DNA of 64,000 nt from Geoanaerobacter pelophilus (GTDB lineage: Bacteria > Desulfobacterota > Desulfuromonadia > Geobacterales > DSM-12255), in contig NZ_JAHCVJ010000002.1 of NCBI RefSeq assembly GCF_018476885.1, positions 372,001 through 436,000 on the forward strand, written 5' to 3'. A program made the translations under genes and the position numbers. Under the pieces are notes generated by a model. It saw nothing but the letters and a program-made list of their open reading frames with translations, had not been told where the DNA came from and ran no database searches. Positions 9,516-18,737 of this stretch are shown here, one piece after another. The stretch's first letter is position 1. Every line of letters begins with the position of its first letter.

Positions 9516-9537
9516 AAAATCACCAAAAAGACCACGA

Positions 9538-10257
9538 TCAGAAACTATGCGAACTTTTCATCAGCATGCTCACGCCAAGATAGGTAAACAGGGTCACCCC
9601 GAAGCCGATAATCCCGGCCCAGGCCACCAGTCGGTCGGCATTAGCCCCTTTCAGGCGCAGGTGCAGGTACAGCGAGTAGAAGAGCCAGAGTATCGATGTC
9701 CAGAGCTCTTTGGGCGTCCAGAGCCAGTAGGTGCCCCAGGCGTAATATCCCCAGATCCCGCCTGACACCATCGATGCCGAGAAAAAGGTATAGCCGATCA
9801 GCGCCGCCTTGTACTGGAGGTCAAGCAACGTGCGGTCGTTGCGGGCAAGGTACAGCCCGCCAAGGATCGCGCCGATGCCGAACAGTCCGTAGGCGAAAAA
9901 GGCAAGTGCCACGTGGAGTTCGAACCAGAGGGTGTTGAGCACCGGGGGCAACGGCATGTTCATGGAGCGAAACGGCAGGGCCAGCAGGGCAAAAAGGGCG
10001 GCCAGGGCGCCGATGCTCCAGGAAAGGGTCGAATCCTTTTTCACGCCCCGGGCGTAGAGAAACGGTAGCCCCATCAGGGCAATGGAGGTGGAAAAGAATG
10101 CCAGGGTGTCATGGGGGCCGATCAATGGCAAGCGGCCCAGGGCTGTGCCGCGCATCCCCATGTGAATAAGTTCTGCTACGAGCCCTGCAAGAAAAAGCGG
10201 ACGGGAATAGGAGCCGAACAGGTAGAGGCCGGCCGAGGTAATGAGGAGCCATTTCAT
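9538..10257 (-). CDS. ccsA: CcsA/ResC-type cytochrome c assembly protein
   Basis: The 239-residue protein has about eight hydrophobic segments and the tryptophan-rich heme-handling (WWD) motif, here WGTYWLWTPKELW. The usual form ends in WDPKE, so the conserved Asp is Thr here. It is the partner of the ResB-like protein just downstream; together they form the System II cytochrome c synthetase. The pair is separated from the helicase gene upstream by a hairpin at 10309-10336. Confidence 0.88.
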   Translation of the reverse strand: MKWLLITSAGLYLFGSYSRPLFLAGLVAELIHMGMRGTALGRLPLIGPHDTLAFFSTSIALMGLPFLYARGVKKDSTLSWSIGALAALFALLALPFRSMNMPLPPVLNTLWFELHVALAFFAYGLFGIGAILGGLYLARNDRTLLDLQYKAALIGYTFFSASMVSGGIWGYYAWGTYWLWTPKELWTSILWLFYSLYLHLRLKGANADRLVAWAGIIGFGVTLFTYLGVSMLMKSSHSF

Positions 10258-10308
10258 GGGGGGAACTTACAATGATATGGCAGAACGTAGCAAGCGGAAA
10301 GTTAAAGT

Positions 10309-10336
10309 GCCCCCTGCCGGTAAACGGTCAGGGGGC
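10309..10336 (-). terminator. Hairpin after the helicase gene
   Basis: An 8-bp perfect stem (GCCCCCTG with CAGGGGGC) encloses a 12-nt loop. It sits between the stop of the helicase gene and the ccsA start, both on the minus strand. The sequence after it on that strand is only modestly T-rich. Confidence 0.55.
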
Positions 10337-10383
10337 GCTATTAATCTATACGGTCTTCAATTGCCCTGCAGAAAAGCAGAACG

Positions 10384-11721
10384 TCAGCTGGCCTTCTGGC
10401 TTTTGTTCCGGTAGACAACTACCGGAGCCTGATCACGCCTCGGAGCGCCCCATCGCTTGTTCTTGCTGCTAGCTGGAGTGTTTGCCGTTGAAGCATTGCT
10501 CCTCGCCCCGCTTTTGGCGGGTCCGGCAGCGGAACGCCCGCGCGAAGCACCGGCACCTTTCCCCTTGGCAAGCCTGCGCAGCGCCTGAAGCGGCTCAAGA
10601 CCGGGAATGACATGCACGGGGAGAGCAGAACCGGTAAACTTCTCGATCCGGTCAAGGTAGCTAATCTCGTTATGGGAGACGAAAGAGATGGCGATCCCCG
10701 ATGCCCCAGCGCGGCCGGTACGACCAATGCGGTGCACATAGTCTTCGGCGAACTTGGGGAGATCGAAGTTTATGACATGGCTGATGCCGGTTACGTCAAG
10801 ACCTCGGGCCGCAACGTCAGTGGCGACAAGGACCTTCACCTGGCCGCGGTGCATGTTGGTGATGGTACGGTTGCGCGCCCCTTGGGTCATGTCACCGTGC
10901 AGCGCTGCCGTCTTGTGGCCGAGCGCGGCAAGGTCCTTGGCAAGGGAATCGGCATCGCGTTTGGTCGCGGAGAAGACAATCGCCTTGGTTACATCCTGTT
11001 CGGCCAGGAGATGCTCCAGAAGCCGGTTCTTGTGCGGCAGGTTGTCGGCAACCAGCAGGCGCTGTTCGATATTGGCGTGGGTGATCTGGTTTGGCGCGAT
11101 CTGAATCAGTTCAGGATTTCTCAGGAGCCCGCCAGCAAGTTTTTTGATGCGATGATCAAGCGTTGCCGAGAACAGGAGGGTCTGGCGACCGGCCGGTGTG
11201 GCAGCAGCAATCTTCTCCACATCTTCGACAAAGCCCATATCCAGCATCCGATCGGCTTCGTCCAGAATGAGCATCTCCAGGCGCGACAGATTGAGCCTGC
11301 CATTTTCCAGGTGGTCGATGAGCCTGCCGGGCGTGGCAACGATAAAGTCAACCGGCGCGGAAAGCATCCGCAGCTGCTCGCGGTACGGCATGCCGCCGAG
11401 AATGGCGCCGCTCCGGACCCGCATGAGTTTGCCGTAAGCACGGACCGCGTCAGTAACCTGGTTTGCCAGTTCGCGGGTCGGGGTCAGAACCAGGATACGC
11501 GGTCCCTTGCCTGATGCAACCGGAGGAGATGAAAGCCGTTGCAGCGCTGGCAACACAAAAGCGGCAGTCTTGCCGGTGCCGGTCTGGGCAGAGGCAATGA
11601 TATCATGACCGGCCATCGCCTTGGGGATCGCTTCGGCCTGGATGCTGGTCGGTTCTTTGTAGCCACAGTTGTCAAGCGCCTTGAGAATTGAGGGAGAGAG
11701 GTTGAGTTCAGCAAAAGTCAT
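10384..11721 (-). CDS. rhlE: DEAD-box ATP-dependent RNA helicase, RhlE-like
   Basis: From the ATG at 11721 (ribosome site AAGGAACA) the product has 445 residues. It starts with a Q-motif region (FAELNLSPSILKALDNCGY...PTSIQAEAIP) and shows motif I AQTGTGKT, Ia PTRELA, II DEAD, III SAT, and motif VI HRIGRTGRAG. After about residue 370 it has a basic, low-complexity tail rich in Ala, Gly, Ser, Arg and Lys, as in RhlE-type helicases that bind structured RNA. It likely remodels rRNA or mRNA structure. A perfect 8-bp hairpin (11746-11763) lies in its leader. Confidence 0.93.
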   Translation of the reverse strand: MTFAELNLSPSILKALDNCGYKEPTSIQAEAIPKAMAGHDIIASAQTGTGKTAAFVLPALQRLSSPPVASGKGPRILVLTPTRELANQVTDAVRAYGKLMRVRSGAILGGMPYREQLRMLSAPVDFIVATPGRLIDHLENGRLNLSRLEMLILDEADRMLDMGFVEDVEKIAAATPAGRQTLLFSATLDHRIKKLAGGLLRNPELIQIAPNQITHANIEQRLLVADNLPHKNRLLEHLLAEQDVTKAIVFSATKRDADSLAKDLAALGHKTAALHGDMTQGARNRTITNMHRGQVKVLVATDVAARGLDVTGISHVINFDLPKFAEDYVHRIGRTGRAGASGIAISFVSHNEISYLDRIEKFTGSALPVHVIPGLEPLQALRRLAKGKGAGASRGRSAAGPAKSGARSNASTANTPASSKNKRWGAPRRDQAPVVVYRNKSQKAS

Positions 11722-12156
11722 TAACTGTTCCTTCTTTCTGGATTGGTCCGGAACTTTCCGGACTGCTGTTTGTGCCCGCCGTTCAAGGTGAGGCACTGAC
11801 GGTCGCAGGCAGACATAGCCGGACAAAACCGAAAACGGCGCATTCCTTCAGGTGGACGCATATTATTGAACTGAGTTTTAAGCGATGGCGGATCGAGAAA
11901 GGCGGCCTGCGGAATACCAGTGGGGTGCTGTGAAGAGCTGCAACCTGCTTGAAGAGGACGACATACTAGCCCGCCAGGGCAAAGTGAATATCTCTTATAC
12001 CAATATATTTAACAGCAAAGCAAGCTTTTTCATTAAAGTGCGGAATATTTGTCCGGCAGGAGAGCCTGACGATTGAGTACGCAGTGGCAGCAACCGGGTC
12101 CGACAGCTTATTCTAGATGTGGAACATAGCTGAGATTTCTGTTATCCTCACCCGTT
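11722..12156. other. Divergent intergenic region between helicase and mfd
   Basis: This 435-bp stretch holds no convincing gene; a 63-codon frame at 11885-12076 has no family features. The only clear structure is a perfect inverted repeat, GTCCGGAA/TTCCGGAC with a 2-nt loop at 11746-11763, placed in the 5' leader of the helicase transcript. The middle part (about 11990-12040) is AT-rich and probably contains the promoters, but I see no well-formed -35/-10 pair. Confidence 0.5.
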
Positions 12157-15100
12157 ATGGCCATAGACGCAAAAATTAAAGAACTGATGGCCGGCGGAGC
12201 ATCTCCTGCCGGAAGATTATCCATAACAGGACTGCGCGGTTCTGCTCCGGCCTGGCTGCTCTCCCGCATCATGCCGGCAACGCCGGTTCCGCTACTCGTC
12301 ATCACCCCGGATAGCGATGCCGCCGACGAGCTGCATCGCGAATTATCTTTCTACAGCGGCTTCCAGGAAGGGGTCCTTACTTTCCCCGCTTGGGAAAGCA
12401 CCCCCTTTGAGCATGCCTCACCCCATCCTGATCTTACCGGTCGCAGGCTCAACACTCTTTTCGCCATCACCAGCGGCACGGCAAAGGTGGTGATCGCGCC
12501 GGTCACCGCGCTCTGCCAGCGGGTCCTCTCCAGGGCCGACCTGGGGAAGGTCTCGGATTACCTGTTGGCCGGGGAAGAGGCTGACCGCGAAGCACTGCTG
12601 GCAAAATTGGTAAGGCTTGGCTACTCGCACGTGCCGCTGGTTGAAGACCGCGGCTCATTTGCCGCCAGAGGCGGCATCCTGGACATTTTCCCACCGAACC
12701 TTGCCGCGCCGGTCAGGATCGAGTTCTTCGGCGATTTCGTTGAGACGATCCGAACGTTCGATCCGCTGACCCAGCGGTCGCTGCATCCCCTTGAAGAGCT
12801 GGTCCTGCTCCCCTCCCGGGAGATCATCCTCAACCACGAGGTGATGCAGCAACTGCCGCCGCGGCTGAAAAAGCTGTGCGACTCTCTTGACATCCCGCTG
12901 CCCCGGCGGCGCGAGCTGCTGGAGCAATTGCAGAACGCCATTTATCCTCCCGGAGTCGAGTATCTCCAGCCACTGTTTCACCCCGATCTGGAGACCCTGT
13001 TCGATTACGTGGGCAGCGCCGCCATCAGGGTCTTGACCGACCCCGATGCCATAGATGCCTCAATTGAGAGGTTTGCCGGGGAGCTCGAACTTGCCGAAGC
13101 CAAGGCCCAGGAGCGCGAAGAGATTGTCTGCGAGCGAAGCGCCCTGTTCCTGCCTGGCGAGCAAGTGAAGGGTTTGATCGCAGCAGGGCCTGCTGTTTCA
13201 CTGCCGACGCTCGAACTGCTTGACCAGAGCGTAACCACCACTGCCATCAAATGCCAGGACAACTCAGACTTGAGGCTGTCCCTGTCACCAGACAGCGAAG
13301 GGGTCCTCAAACCGCTGGTCGATAAGATTTCCGACTGGCTTGCCGACCAGCAGCGCGTCATGGTGATCTGCAGCCAGAAAGCCCAATCGCAGCGGCTTTA
13401 CGATCTGCTTTCCCCCCACGGGCTGCCGGTGGCCCTTGACGAGAATCCTTTTCCCATACTGGTGGAGCGCCGGGATCGGCGAGTCTCGATCCTTACCGGA
13501 GACATTGCCCGAGGCTTTCGCCTGCCGGATGAGAAGCTCGTGGTGGTGGCGGAAGAGGAGATCTTCGGCCCCCGCTCACGGCGGCGAGGACTTACCGAGG
13601 CGCGCAAGAAGCAGATCCTCACCTCCCTGGCTGAACTGAAACCGGGCGACCATATGGTGCACCTCGATTTCGGCGTCGGCATCTACCGGGGTCTGCAACA
13701 CCTGACCCTGGGTGATGTCGAAGGGGATTTTCTCCTACTTGAATACGCCGGCAGCGACCGACTGTACCTGCCGGTGGACCGGCTCAATCTGGTGCAGCGT
13801 TATGTGGGTGCCGAGGGGGTCGAGCCACATCTCGATAAGCTTGGCGGTGCCGGGTGGGAGAAGGCCAAGGCCAAGGCCCGCGCTGCAGTGGAAGAGATGG
13901 CCGGCGAACTGCTGAAGATCTATGCCGAGCGCCAGGTAAAGGAAGGGCATGCCTTTTCGCCGCCGGACGAGATGTTCAAAGAGTTCGAGGCCTCCTTTGC
14001 CTGGGATGAAACCCCTGACCAGATGGCGGCCATCGAGGATGTCTTGGCCGACATGCAGTCAGCCAAGCCGATGGACCGCCTGGTATGCGGCGATGTCGGC
14101 TATGGCAAGACCGAAGTGGCCATGCGCGGCGCCTTCAAGGCGGTGATGGACGGCAAGCAGGTGGCAGTGCTGGTGCCGACCACCATCCTGGCGCAGCAGC
14201 ACCAGGAGACCTTCCTCAAGCGCTTTGCCGAATACCCGGTAACGGTCGAGATGCTCTCCCGCTTTCGAACCCCGAAGGAACAAAAAGAGACGCTGGCTCG
14301 GGTGGCCAAAGGGGAAGTCGATGTCGTCATCGGCACCCACCGGCTGCTGCAGGCAGATGTCCAGTTCAAGGACCTGGGGTTGCTCATCGTTGACGAAGAA
14401 CAGAGGTTCGGGGTGGCGCACAAGGAGAAGCTCAAGAAATACCGTGCCACCGTTGACATCATGACCCTGACTGCCACTCCCATCCCGAGAACACTGTATA
14501 TGTCGATGATGGGGATCCGCGACCTGTCGATCATCGACACTCCGCCGGTGGACCGGCTGGCGATCAAGACTTTTGTGGCCAGGTTCTCCGAAGAGCTGGT
14601 GCGTGAGGCGGTACTGCGCGAGCTGCGCCGCGGCGGCCAGGTATTTTTCGTCCACAACCGGGTACAGAGTATCGGCCTGATGCAGGAGCATCTGCAGCGG
14701 ATCATTCCGGAGGCGAAGATCGCCGTCGGCCATGGCCAGATGGATGAAAAAGAGCTGGAAAAGGTGATGCTCGGCTTTATGCACGGCGAGACCAACCTGC
14801 TGCTCTGCACCACCATTATCGAGTCCGGACTCGATATCCCGACCGCCAACACCCTGATCATCAATCGCGCCGACTCCTTCGGCCTGTCCCAGCTTTACCA
14901 GTTGCGCGGGCGCGTCGGGCGCTCCAAGCAGCGGGCCTACGCTTACTTCCTGATCCCCGGCGAAGGGGCGATCTCCCAGGATGCCAGGGAGCGGCTTCGG
15001 ATCATGCAGGAGATTACCGAGCTCGGGGCCGGGTTCCGGATCGCCACGCATGACCTGGAGATCCGCGGCGCCGGCGACCTGCTGGGGGGCAAGCAGTCGG

Positions 15101-15633
15101 GCCAGATTGCCGCAGTCGGTTTTGAACTGTATACCGAGATGCTGGAAGAGGCGGTTGACCAGATGAAAGGGGAAGAGCGTGAGATCAGGATCGAACCGGA
15201 ACTGAAGCTGCGCGTGCCGGCCTTCATCCCCGAAGATTACGTGCCGCAACCGAACCTGCGGCTTATTCTCTACAAAAAGCTCACCCAGGCGCAGAACGAG
15301 GAGGACGTCGCCGATGTCGGCCAGGAGTTTGCCGACCGCTTCGGGCCGCTGCCGCCGGCAGTCACCTTCCTGATCGAGGTGATGAAAATCCGGATCATGC
15401 TGAAACAGCGGCTGATCCAGGAGATCGAGTTCGATGGCAGCCGTTTGCTGCTCTCGTTCCATCAAAAGACCGTGGTCTCGCCGGACACCATCATCGGCCT
15501 GGTCAGGAGCCAGCCCAAGAAGTACCAGTTTACCCCGGATTTCCGGCTCATTGCCGAACTGACGGACCGCTCATTCGACGGCATCCTCAGCGAGGCCAGA
15601 AATCTCTTGAAATGCCTTGGCCAGGTATGTTAG
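12157..15633 (+). CDS. mfd: Transcription-repair coupling factor Mfd
   Basis: The 1158-residue length is typical. In order: UvrB-like N-terminal region, the RNA-polymerase interaction domain (GDHMVHLDFGVGIYRGL, about 500-515), the RecG-like translocase with Walker A GDVGYGKTEVAMR, DEEQ box (VDEEQRFGVAHKEK), TATPIPRTLYMSM, the motif ATTIIESGLDIPTANT-like region and GRVGRSKQRAYAYF, and the C-terminal TRCF domain. It displaces RNA polymerase stalled at lesions and recruits UvrA. The start ATG at 12157 has only a weak ribosome site. Confidence 0.97.
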   Translation: MAIDAKIKELMAGGASPAGRLSITGLRGSAPAWLLSRIMPATPVPLLVITPDSDAADELHRELSFYSGFQEGVLTFPAWESTPFEHASPHPDLTGRRLNTLFAITSGTAKVVIAPVTALCQRVLSRADLGKVSDYLLAGEEADREALLAKLVRLGYSHVPLVEDRGSFAARGGILDIFPPNLAAPVRIEFFGDFVETIRTFDPLTQRSLHPLEELVLLPSREIILNHEVMQQLPPRLKKLCDSLDIPLPRRRELLEQLQNAIYPPGVEYLQPLFHPDLETLFDYVGSAAIRVLTDPDAIDASIERFAGELELAEAKAQEREEIVCERSALFLPGEQVKGLIAAGPAVSLPTLELLDQSVTTTAIKCQDNSDLRLSLSPDSEGVLKPLVDKISDWLADQQRVMVICSQKAQSQRLYDLLSPHGLPVALDENPFPILVERRDRRVSILTGDIARGFRLPDEKLVVVAEEEIFGPRSRRRGLTEARKKQILTSLAELKPGDHMVHLDFGVGIYRGLQHLTLGDVEGDFLLLEYAGSDRLYLPVDRLNLVQRYVGAEGVEPHLDKLGGAGWEKAKAKARAAVEEMAGELLKIYAERQVKEGHAFSPPDEMFKEFEASFAWDETPDQMAAIEDVLADMQSAKPMDRLVCGDVGYGKTEVAMRGAFKAVMDGKQVAVLVPTTILAQQHQETFLKRFAEYPVTVEMLSRFRTPKEQKETLARVAKGEVDVVIGTHRLLQADVQFKDLGLLIVDEEQRFGVAHKEKLKKYRATVDIMTLTATPIPRTLYMSMMGIRDLSIIDTPPVDRLAIKTFVARFSEELVREAVLRELRRGGQVFFVHNRVQSIGLMQEHLQRIIPEAKIAVGHGQMDEKELEKVMLGFMHGETNLLLCTTIIESGLDIPTANTLIINRADSFGLSQLYQLRGRVGRSKQRAYAYFLIPGEGAISQDARERLRIMQEITELGAGFRIATHDLEIRGAGDLLGGKQSGQIAAVGFELYTEMLEEAVDQMKGEEREIRIEPELKLRVPAFIPEDYVPQPNLRLILYKKLTQAQNEEDVADVGQEFADRFGPLPPAVTFLIEVMKIRIMLKQRLIQEIEFDGSRLLLSFHQKTVVSPDTIIGLVRSQPKKYQFTPDFRLIAELTDRSFDGILSEARNLLKCLGQVC

Positions 15634-15676
15634 CGTGCCGCAGTTACCATAAAACCTTGTCGCAAGGAGTTTTAAC

Positions 15677-16624
15677 GTGCCTAGAATTCTTAATAGTTTA
15701 GCGTTGGTCCTGGCCGGTGCCGCACTGATTGCCGGGTGCAACGCCAAGAAGGGCGAAGAAGGCCAAAAACCTGCAAAAAGTAGCGAGGAAGTGCTTGCCG
15801 AGGTAAGCGGCGCCACCATTACCACCGAAGATTTCAAAAAAGAGCTGGAGAATCTCCCTCCGTACCTCAAACCGATGACTGAGACCGCTGAAGGCAAGAA
15901 GGAAATGCTGGAAACCATGGTCATCCGGGAGTTGATCCTGCAGCAGGCCAAAAAGGACGGCATTGACAAGAGCCAGCTCGTGGCCGACAAGCTTGAAGAT
16001 ATCAAAAAACGCCTCGTGGTTGAGGCCTATCTAAAGAAGAAGGTCGAGGAGCAGTCCAACATCTCTGATGCCGATCTGCAGAAATTCTACGACGAGAACA
16101 AGGACAAGTTCAAAAGCGGCGACCAGATCAAGGCAAGCCATATCCTTGTAAAAGACGAAAAGCTGGCCCAGGAGATCCTCGGCAAGCTCAAGGCTGGCGG
16201 CTCTTTTGAGGAACTCGCCAAGAAGAACTCCATGGATTCCGCCGGTGCCAAAGGCGGCGATCTCGGCTGGTTCAGCAAAGGCTCAATGCTTCCGGAGTTT
16301 GAAAAGGCCGCTTTCAGCCTCAAGGAGGGTGAGACCTCCGGCATCGTCAAGACCAAGTTCGGCTTTCACATTATCAAGCTGACCGGCAAGCGGGCCGCCG
16401 GGCAGAGAGCTTTTGCCGAGGTGAAAGACCAGATCAAGGCCGCGTTGCTGCCGACCAAGCAGCAGGAAGTCTTCCAGAAACTGAAAGATGAGCTCAAGAA
16501 AAGCTCAAAATATACCATCAAGGAAGATGTCCTGAAAAAGATGGATGGCTCCGGCGACGGCGCTGACAAAGACAAGCAGCCAGAGGCCCCCAAATCGGCT
16601 CCTCCGGCCCCAGAAAAGAAATAA
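15677..16624 (+). CDS. PpiC-type peptidyl-prolyl isomerase lipoprotein
   Basis: The GTG at 15677 is fixed by AAGGAG seven bases upstream. The 315-residue product has a lipoprotein signal (LVLAGAALIAGC), a SurA/PrsA-like helical N-domain (FKKELENLPPYL...), a parvulin domain (IKASHILVKDE ... GGDLGWFSKGSMLPEFEKAAF ... FGFHIIKL; about 155-245) and a charged Pro/Ala-rich tail. It is a periplasmic, membrane-anchored foldase in a tandem pair with the next gene. It lies 43 nt after mfd and ends at its own terminator. Confidence 0.92.
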   Translation: MPRILNSLALVLAGAALIAGCNAKKGEEGQKPAKSSEEVLAEVSGATITTEDFKKELENLPPYLKPMTETAEGKKEMLETMVIRELILQQAKKDGIDKSQLVADKLEDIKKRLVVEAYLKKKVEEQSNISDADLQKFYDENKDKFKSGDQIKASHILVKDEKLAQEILGKLKAGGSFEELAKKNSMDSAGAKGGDLGWFSKGSMLPEFEKAAFSLKEGETSGIVKTKFGFHIIKLTGKRAAGQRAFAEVKDQIKAALLPTKQQEVFQKLKDELKKSSKYTIKEDVLKKMDGSGDGADKDKQPEAPKSAPPAPEKK

Positions 16625-16642
16625 TATCCAAACATCATGAAG

Positions 16643-16670
16643 GGCCGGGGACACGTTCCCGGCCTTTTTT
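16643..16670 (+). terminator. Rho-independent terminator
   Basis: A 7-bp perfect stem (GGCCGGG with CCCGGCC, 8-nt loop) is followed by six T. It lies between the two parvulin genes, only 18 nt before the second start, so it may act as a partial terminator. Confidence 0.85.
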
Positions 16671-16688
16671 ATTGAAGAGAGGCGATCA

Positions 16689-17651
16689 ATGATTCGCATT
16701 TTCCTAGTGCTGTCCCTGCTGCTGGCGTCCTATCCCGCGGCGAACGCCGGGGCTGAGGTAATAAGCAGCATAGCGGCCATTGTCAACGATGAGATCATTA
16801 CCAACCGCGATCTTGACAACGAATTCAAGGTGATGGCCCGGGAGGCCAACCGCAAGGAGCCATTTACCCCGGAAGAGCAGCTCAAGCTCCGCACTGCGGC
16901 GGTAAACCGCCTGATCGATCGGAGGCTTGTGGATCAGAAGATCAAGGAGCTTGACATCAAGGTCTCTGAAGAGGAAATCAGGCAGTCGATTGAAGAGGTG
17001 AAAAAGCAGAACAAGATGTCCCAGGAGCGGCTGATCGAAGCGCTGGCAGGCCAGGGGCTCTCTTTTGACCAATACAAGGCACAGATCAAGGATCAGTTGG
17101 AACGGCTGCGACTGATGAGCCAGGAGGTCAAAGCCAAGGTCCAGGTAACGCTGAAAGAGGTGCTGGAGTATTATCAGGCCAATCGGTCCAAATTCGGTGA
17201 ACAGGAACTGTACCGCGCCAGACATATTCTCTTTGCCCTGCCAAAGGATGCCACTGACAGCGATCTGGCCAAGACCAGGGAAAAGGCCGACAAGGCTTTG
17301 AAAGAAGCAAAGGGTGGCGCCGATTTCGCGGAACTGGCCAAGAAGTATTCCGATGACCCGAATGCCGCCACTGACGGCGGCGAACTCGGGACCTTCAAGA
17401 AGGGGGACCTGCTGCCGGAGATGGAGGCTGTGGTGATAAAGCTGAATCCCGGCGAGGTCAGTGATCCGGTCCGTTCCAAGTCAGGTCTGCATATCATCAA
17501 GCTGGAAAAGAAGTTTCTCGGCGATATCAAGCCGTTCGATGAGGTAAAAGGGGAGATCGAGGAAACCTTGTACCGGCAGAAATCAGAGGCCCGCTTTAAT
17601 CAATGGGTCAGCGACCTCAGGAAAAATGCCGCTATCGAGATCAAGCCATGA
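16689..17651 (+). CDS. SurA-like periplasmic chaperone / peptidyl-prolyl isomerase
   Basis: The 320-residue product starts with a cleavable signal (MIRIFLVLSLLLASYPAANA), then the SurA N-terminal module (IAAIVNDEIITNRDLDNEF), and one parvulin domain (YRARHILFALPKD ... GGELGTFKKGDLLPEMEAVV ... SGLHIIKLEKK; about 175-275). It likely escorts outer-membrane proteins through the periplasm. E. coli SurA has two parvulin domains; only one is present here, as is common in this phylum. It converges on the DnaJ-class gene. Confidence 0.92.
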   Translation: MIRIFLVLSLLLASYPAANAGAEVISSIAAIVNDEIITNRDLDNEFKVMAREANRKEPFTPEEQLKLRTAAVNRLIDRRLVDQKIKELDIKVSEEEIRQSIEEVKKQNKMSQERLIEALAGQGLSFDQYKAQIKDQLERLRLMSQEVKAKVQVTLKEVLEYYQANRSKFGEQELYRARHILFALPKDATDSDLAKTREKADKALKEAKGGADFAELAKKYSDDPNAATDGGELGTFKKGDLLPEMEAVVIKLNPGEVSDPVRSKSGLHIIKLEKKFLGDIKPFDEVKGEIEETLYRQKSEARFNQWVSDLRKNAAIEIKP

Positions 17652-17657
17652 TCAGGC

Positions 17658-17677
17658 GGTAGCGCCGCGGCGCTACC
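17658..17677. terminator. Convergent-gene hairpin
   Basis: GGTAGCGCC and GGCGCTACC form a perfect stem in the 28-bp gap between two convergent stop codons. There is no T-tract on either side, so termination strength is uncertain. Confidence 0.45.
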
Positions 17678-17679
17678 GG

Positions 17680-18579
17680 CTACAGCCCTTGTTCGGCCAG
17701 TTTCTCCAGCAGCGACCGCTGCTCGGCGGCAAGACTTTCCGGAACCTTTACTCCGACCTTCACATAGAGGTCTCCCTTACCGGTGCTCCCCATATGCGGG
17801 AAACCGAGCCCTTTGAGGCGAATTTTGGTGCCGGGCTGGATACCGGCAGGAACCTTGATCCGCTTGGCGCCTTCAAGGGTGGGCACCTCAAGGGAACATC
17901 CAAGGGCCGCCTCGCTGAACCGGATCAAGCGTTCGGTCAAGATATCGTCACCCTCACGCGTAAACTGCGCATCGCTCCCCACCACGATGGTCAGGTAGAT
18001 ATCACCCTGGGCCCCTCCGCCGAACCCTTCGCCTCCTTTGCCCTGCAGCCGTAATCTCGAACCGTTTTCCACCCCGGCCGGCACTTTGACCACCAGCTCT
18101 TCCCGCTTGCCGTTCTTGGAAAATGCCACTTTCTTTTCAGCCCCAGAGTAGGCATCGCGAAACGAGACCTTCAGCTCCATGGTGAAATCTTCGCCCCGCT
18201 GGCGGCGCATTCCCGCACCTCTTCCCCCGCGCTGCTGCTGAAACCCTCCGCCACCACCGAAAATTCGCGAAAAAATATCCTCCGAACCGCCAATATCCCG
18301 GAACAGATCGTTGACATCGAACCCCCGGAAGATATCTTCCTGGCTGTATCTCTGGTGGAAGCCCGAAGAACCGAACTGGTCGTACTGGGCTTTTTTCTGG
18401 GGATCGGAAAGCACTGCATACGCCTCATTGATCTCCTTGAAGCGATCTTCGGCTGATTTGTCTCCCGGGTTCTTGTCCGGGTGAAACTTCACTGCCAGCT
18501 TGCGATACGCCTTTTTGATCTCATCCGGCGAAGCCCCTTTCTGGAGGCCGAGCGATTGGTAATAGTCATTGTCTGCCAT
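17680..18579 (-). CDS. DnaJ-class co-chaperone, CbpA type
   Basis: From the ATG at 18579 (AAAGGAG upstream) the protein has 299 residues: a J domain with HPD (KFHPDKNPGD, about 31-40), a Gly/Phe and Gly/Arg-rich linker (GGGGGFQQQRGGRGAGM), and the two C-terminal substrate-binding folds. The CxxCxGxG zinc repeats of DnaJ are missing, which places it with CbpA. It stimulates a DnaK ATPase and delivers clients. No grpE or dnaK is nearby. Confidence 0.92.
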   Translation of the reverse strand: MADNDYYQSLGLQKGASPDEIKKAYRKLAVKFHPDKNPGDKSAEDRFKEINEAYAVLSDPQKKAQYDQFGSSGFHQRYSQEDIFRGFDVNDLFRDIGGSEDIFSRIFGGGGGFQQQRGGRGAGMRRQRGEDFTMELKVSFRDAYSGAEKKVAFSKNGKREELVVKVPAGVENGSRLRLQGKGGEGFGGGAQGDIYLTIVVGSDAQFTREGDDILTERLIRFSEAALGCSLEVPTLEGAKRIKVPAGIQPGTKIRLKGLGFPHMGSTGKGDLYVKVGVKVPESLAAEQRSLLEKLAEQGL

Positions 18580-18652
18580 TGATGCCGCTCCTTTCAATCT
18601 ATACGATAGCAATCTAATCGCTTCTTCGCTGCCTGTCAATGAGCTGTATACC

Positions 18653-18681
18653 TTGACGTGATGCTGTGCTGCCGTTACTAT
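18653..18681 (+). promoter_or_regulatory. Predicted sigma-70-type promoter of hemY
   Basis: TTGACG and TACTAT are separated by 17 bp, 57 nt before the hemY ATG. It lies between the divergent DnaJ-class and hemY genes. Confidence 0.5.
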
Positions 18682-18737
18682 TCTTTCTGTTCGTCATAAT
18701 TTCCGGCTGAGTTTCGCCTCAATAAGGAGTCTGCTTC

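Noticed and set aside
11885-12076. 63-codon frame upstream of mfd
   Set aside because: No ribosome site, no family features and composition of non-coding DNA.
14059-15465. 468-codon minus-strand open frame inside mfd
   Set aside because: It is a codon-bias shadow of the Mfd gene in GC-rich DNA; no family motifs or ribosome site.
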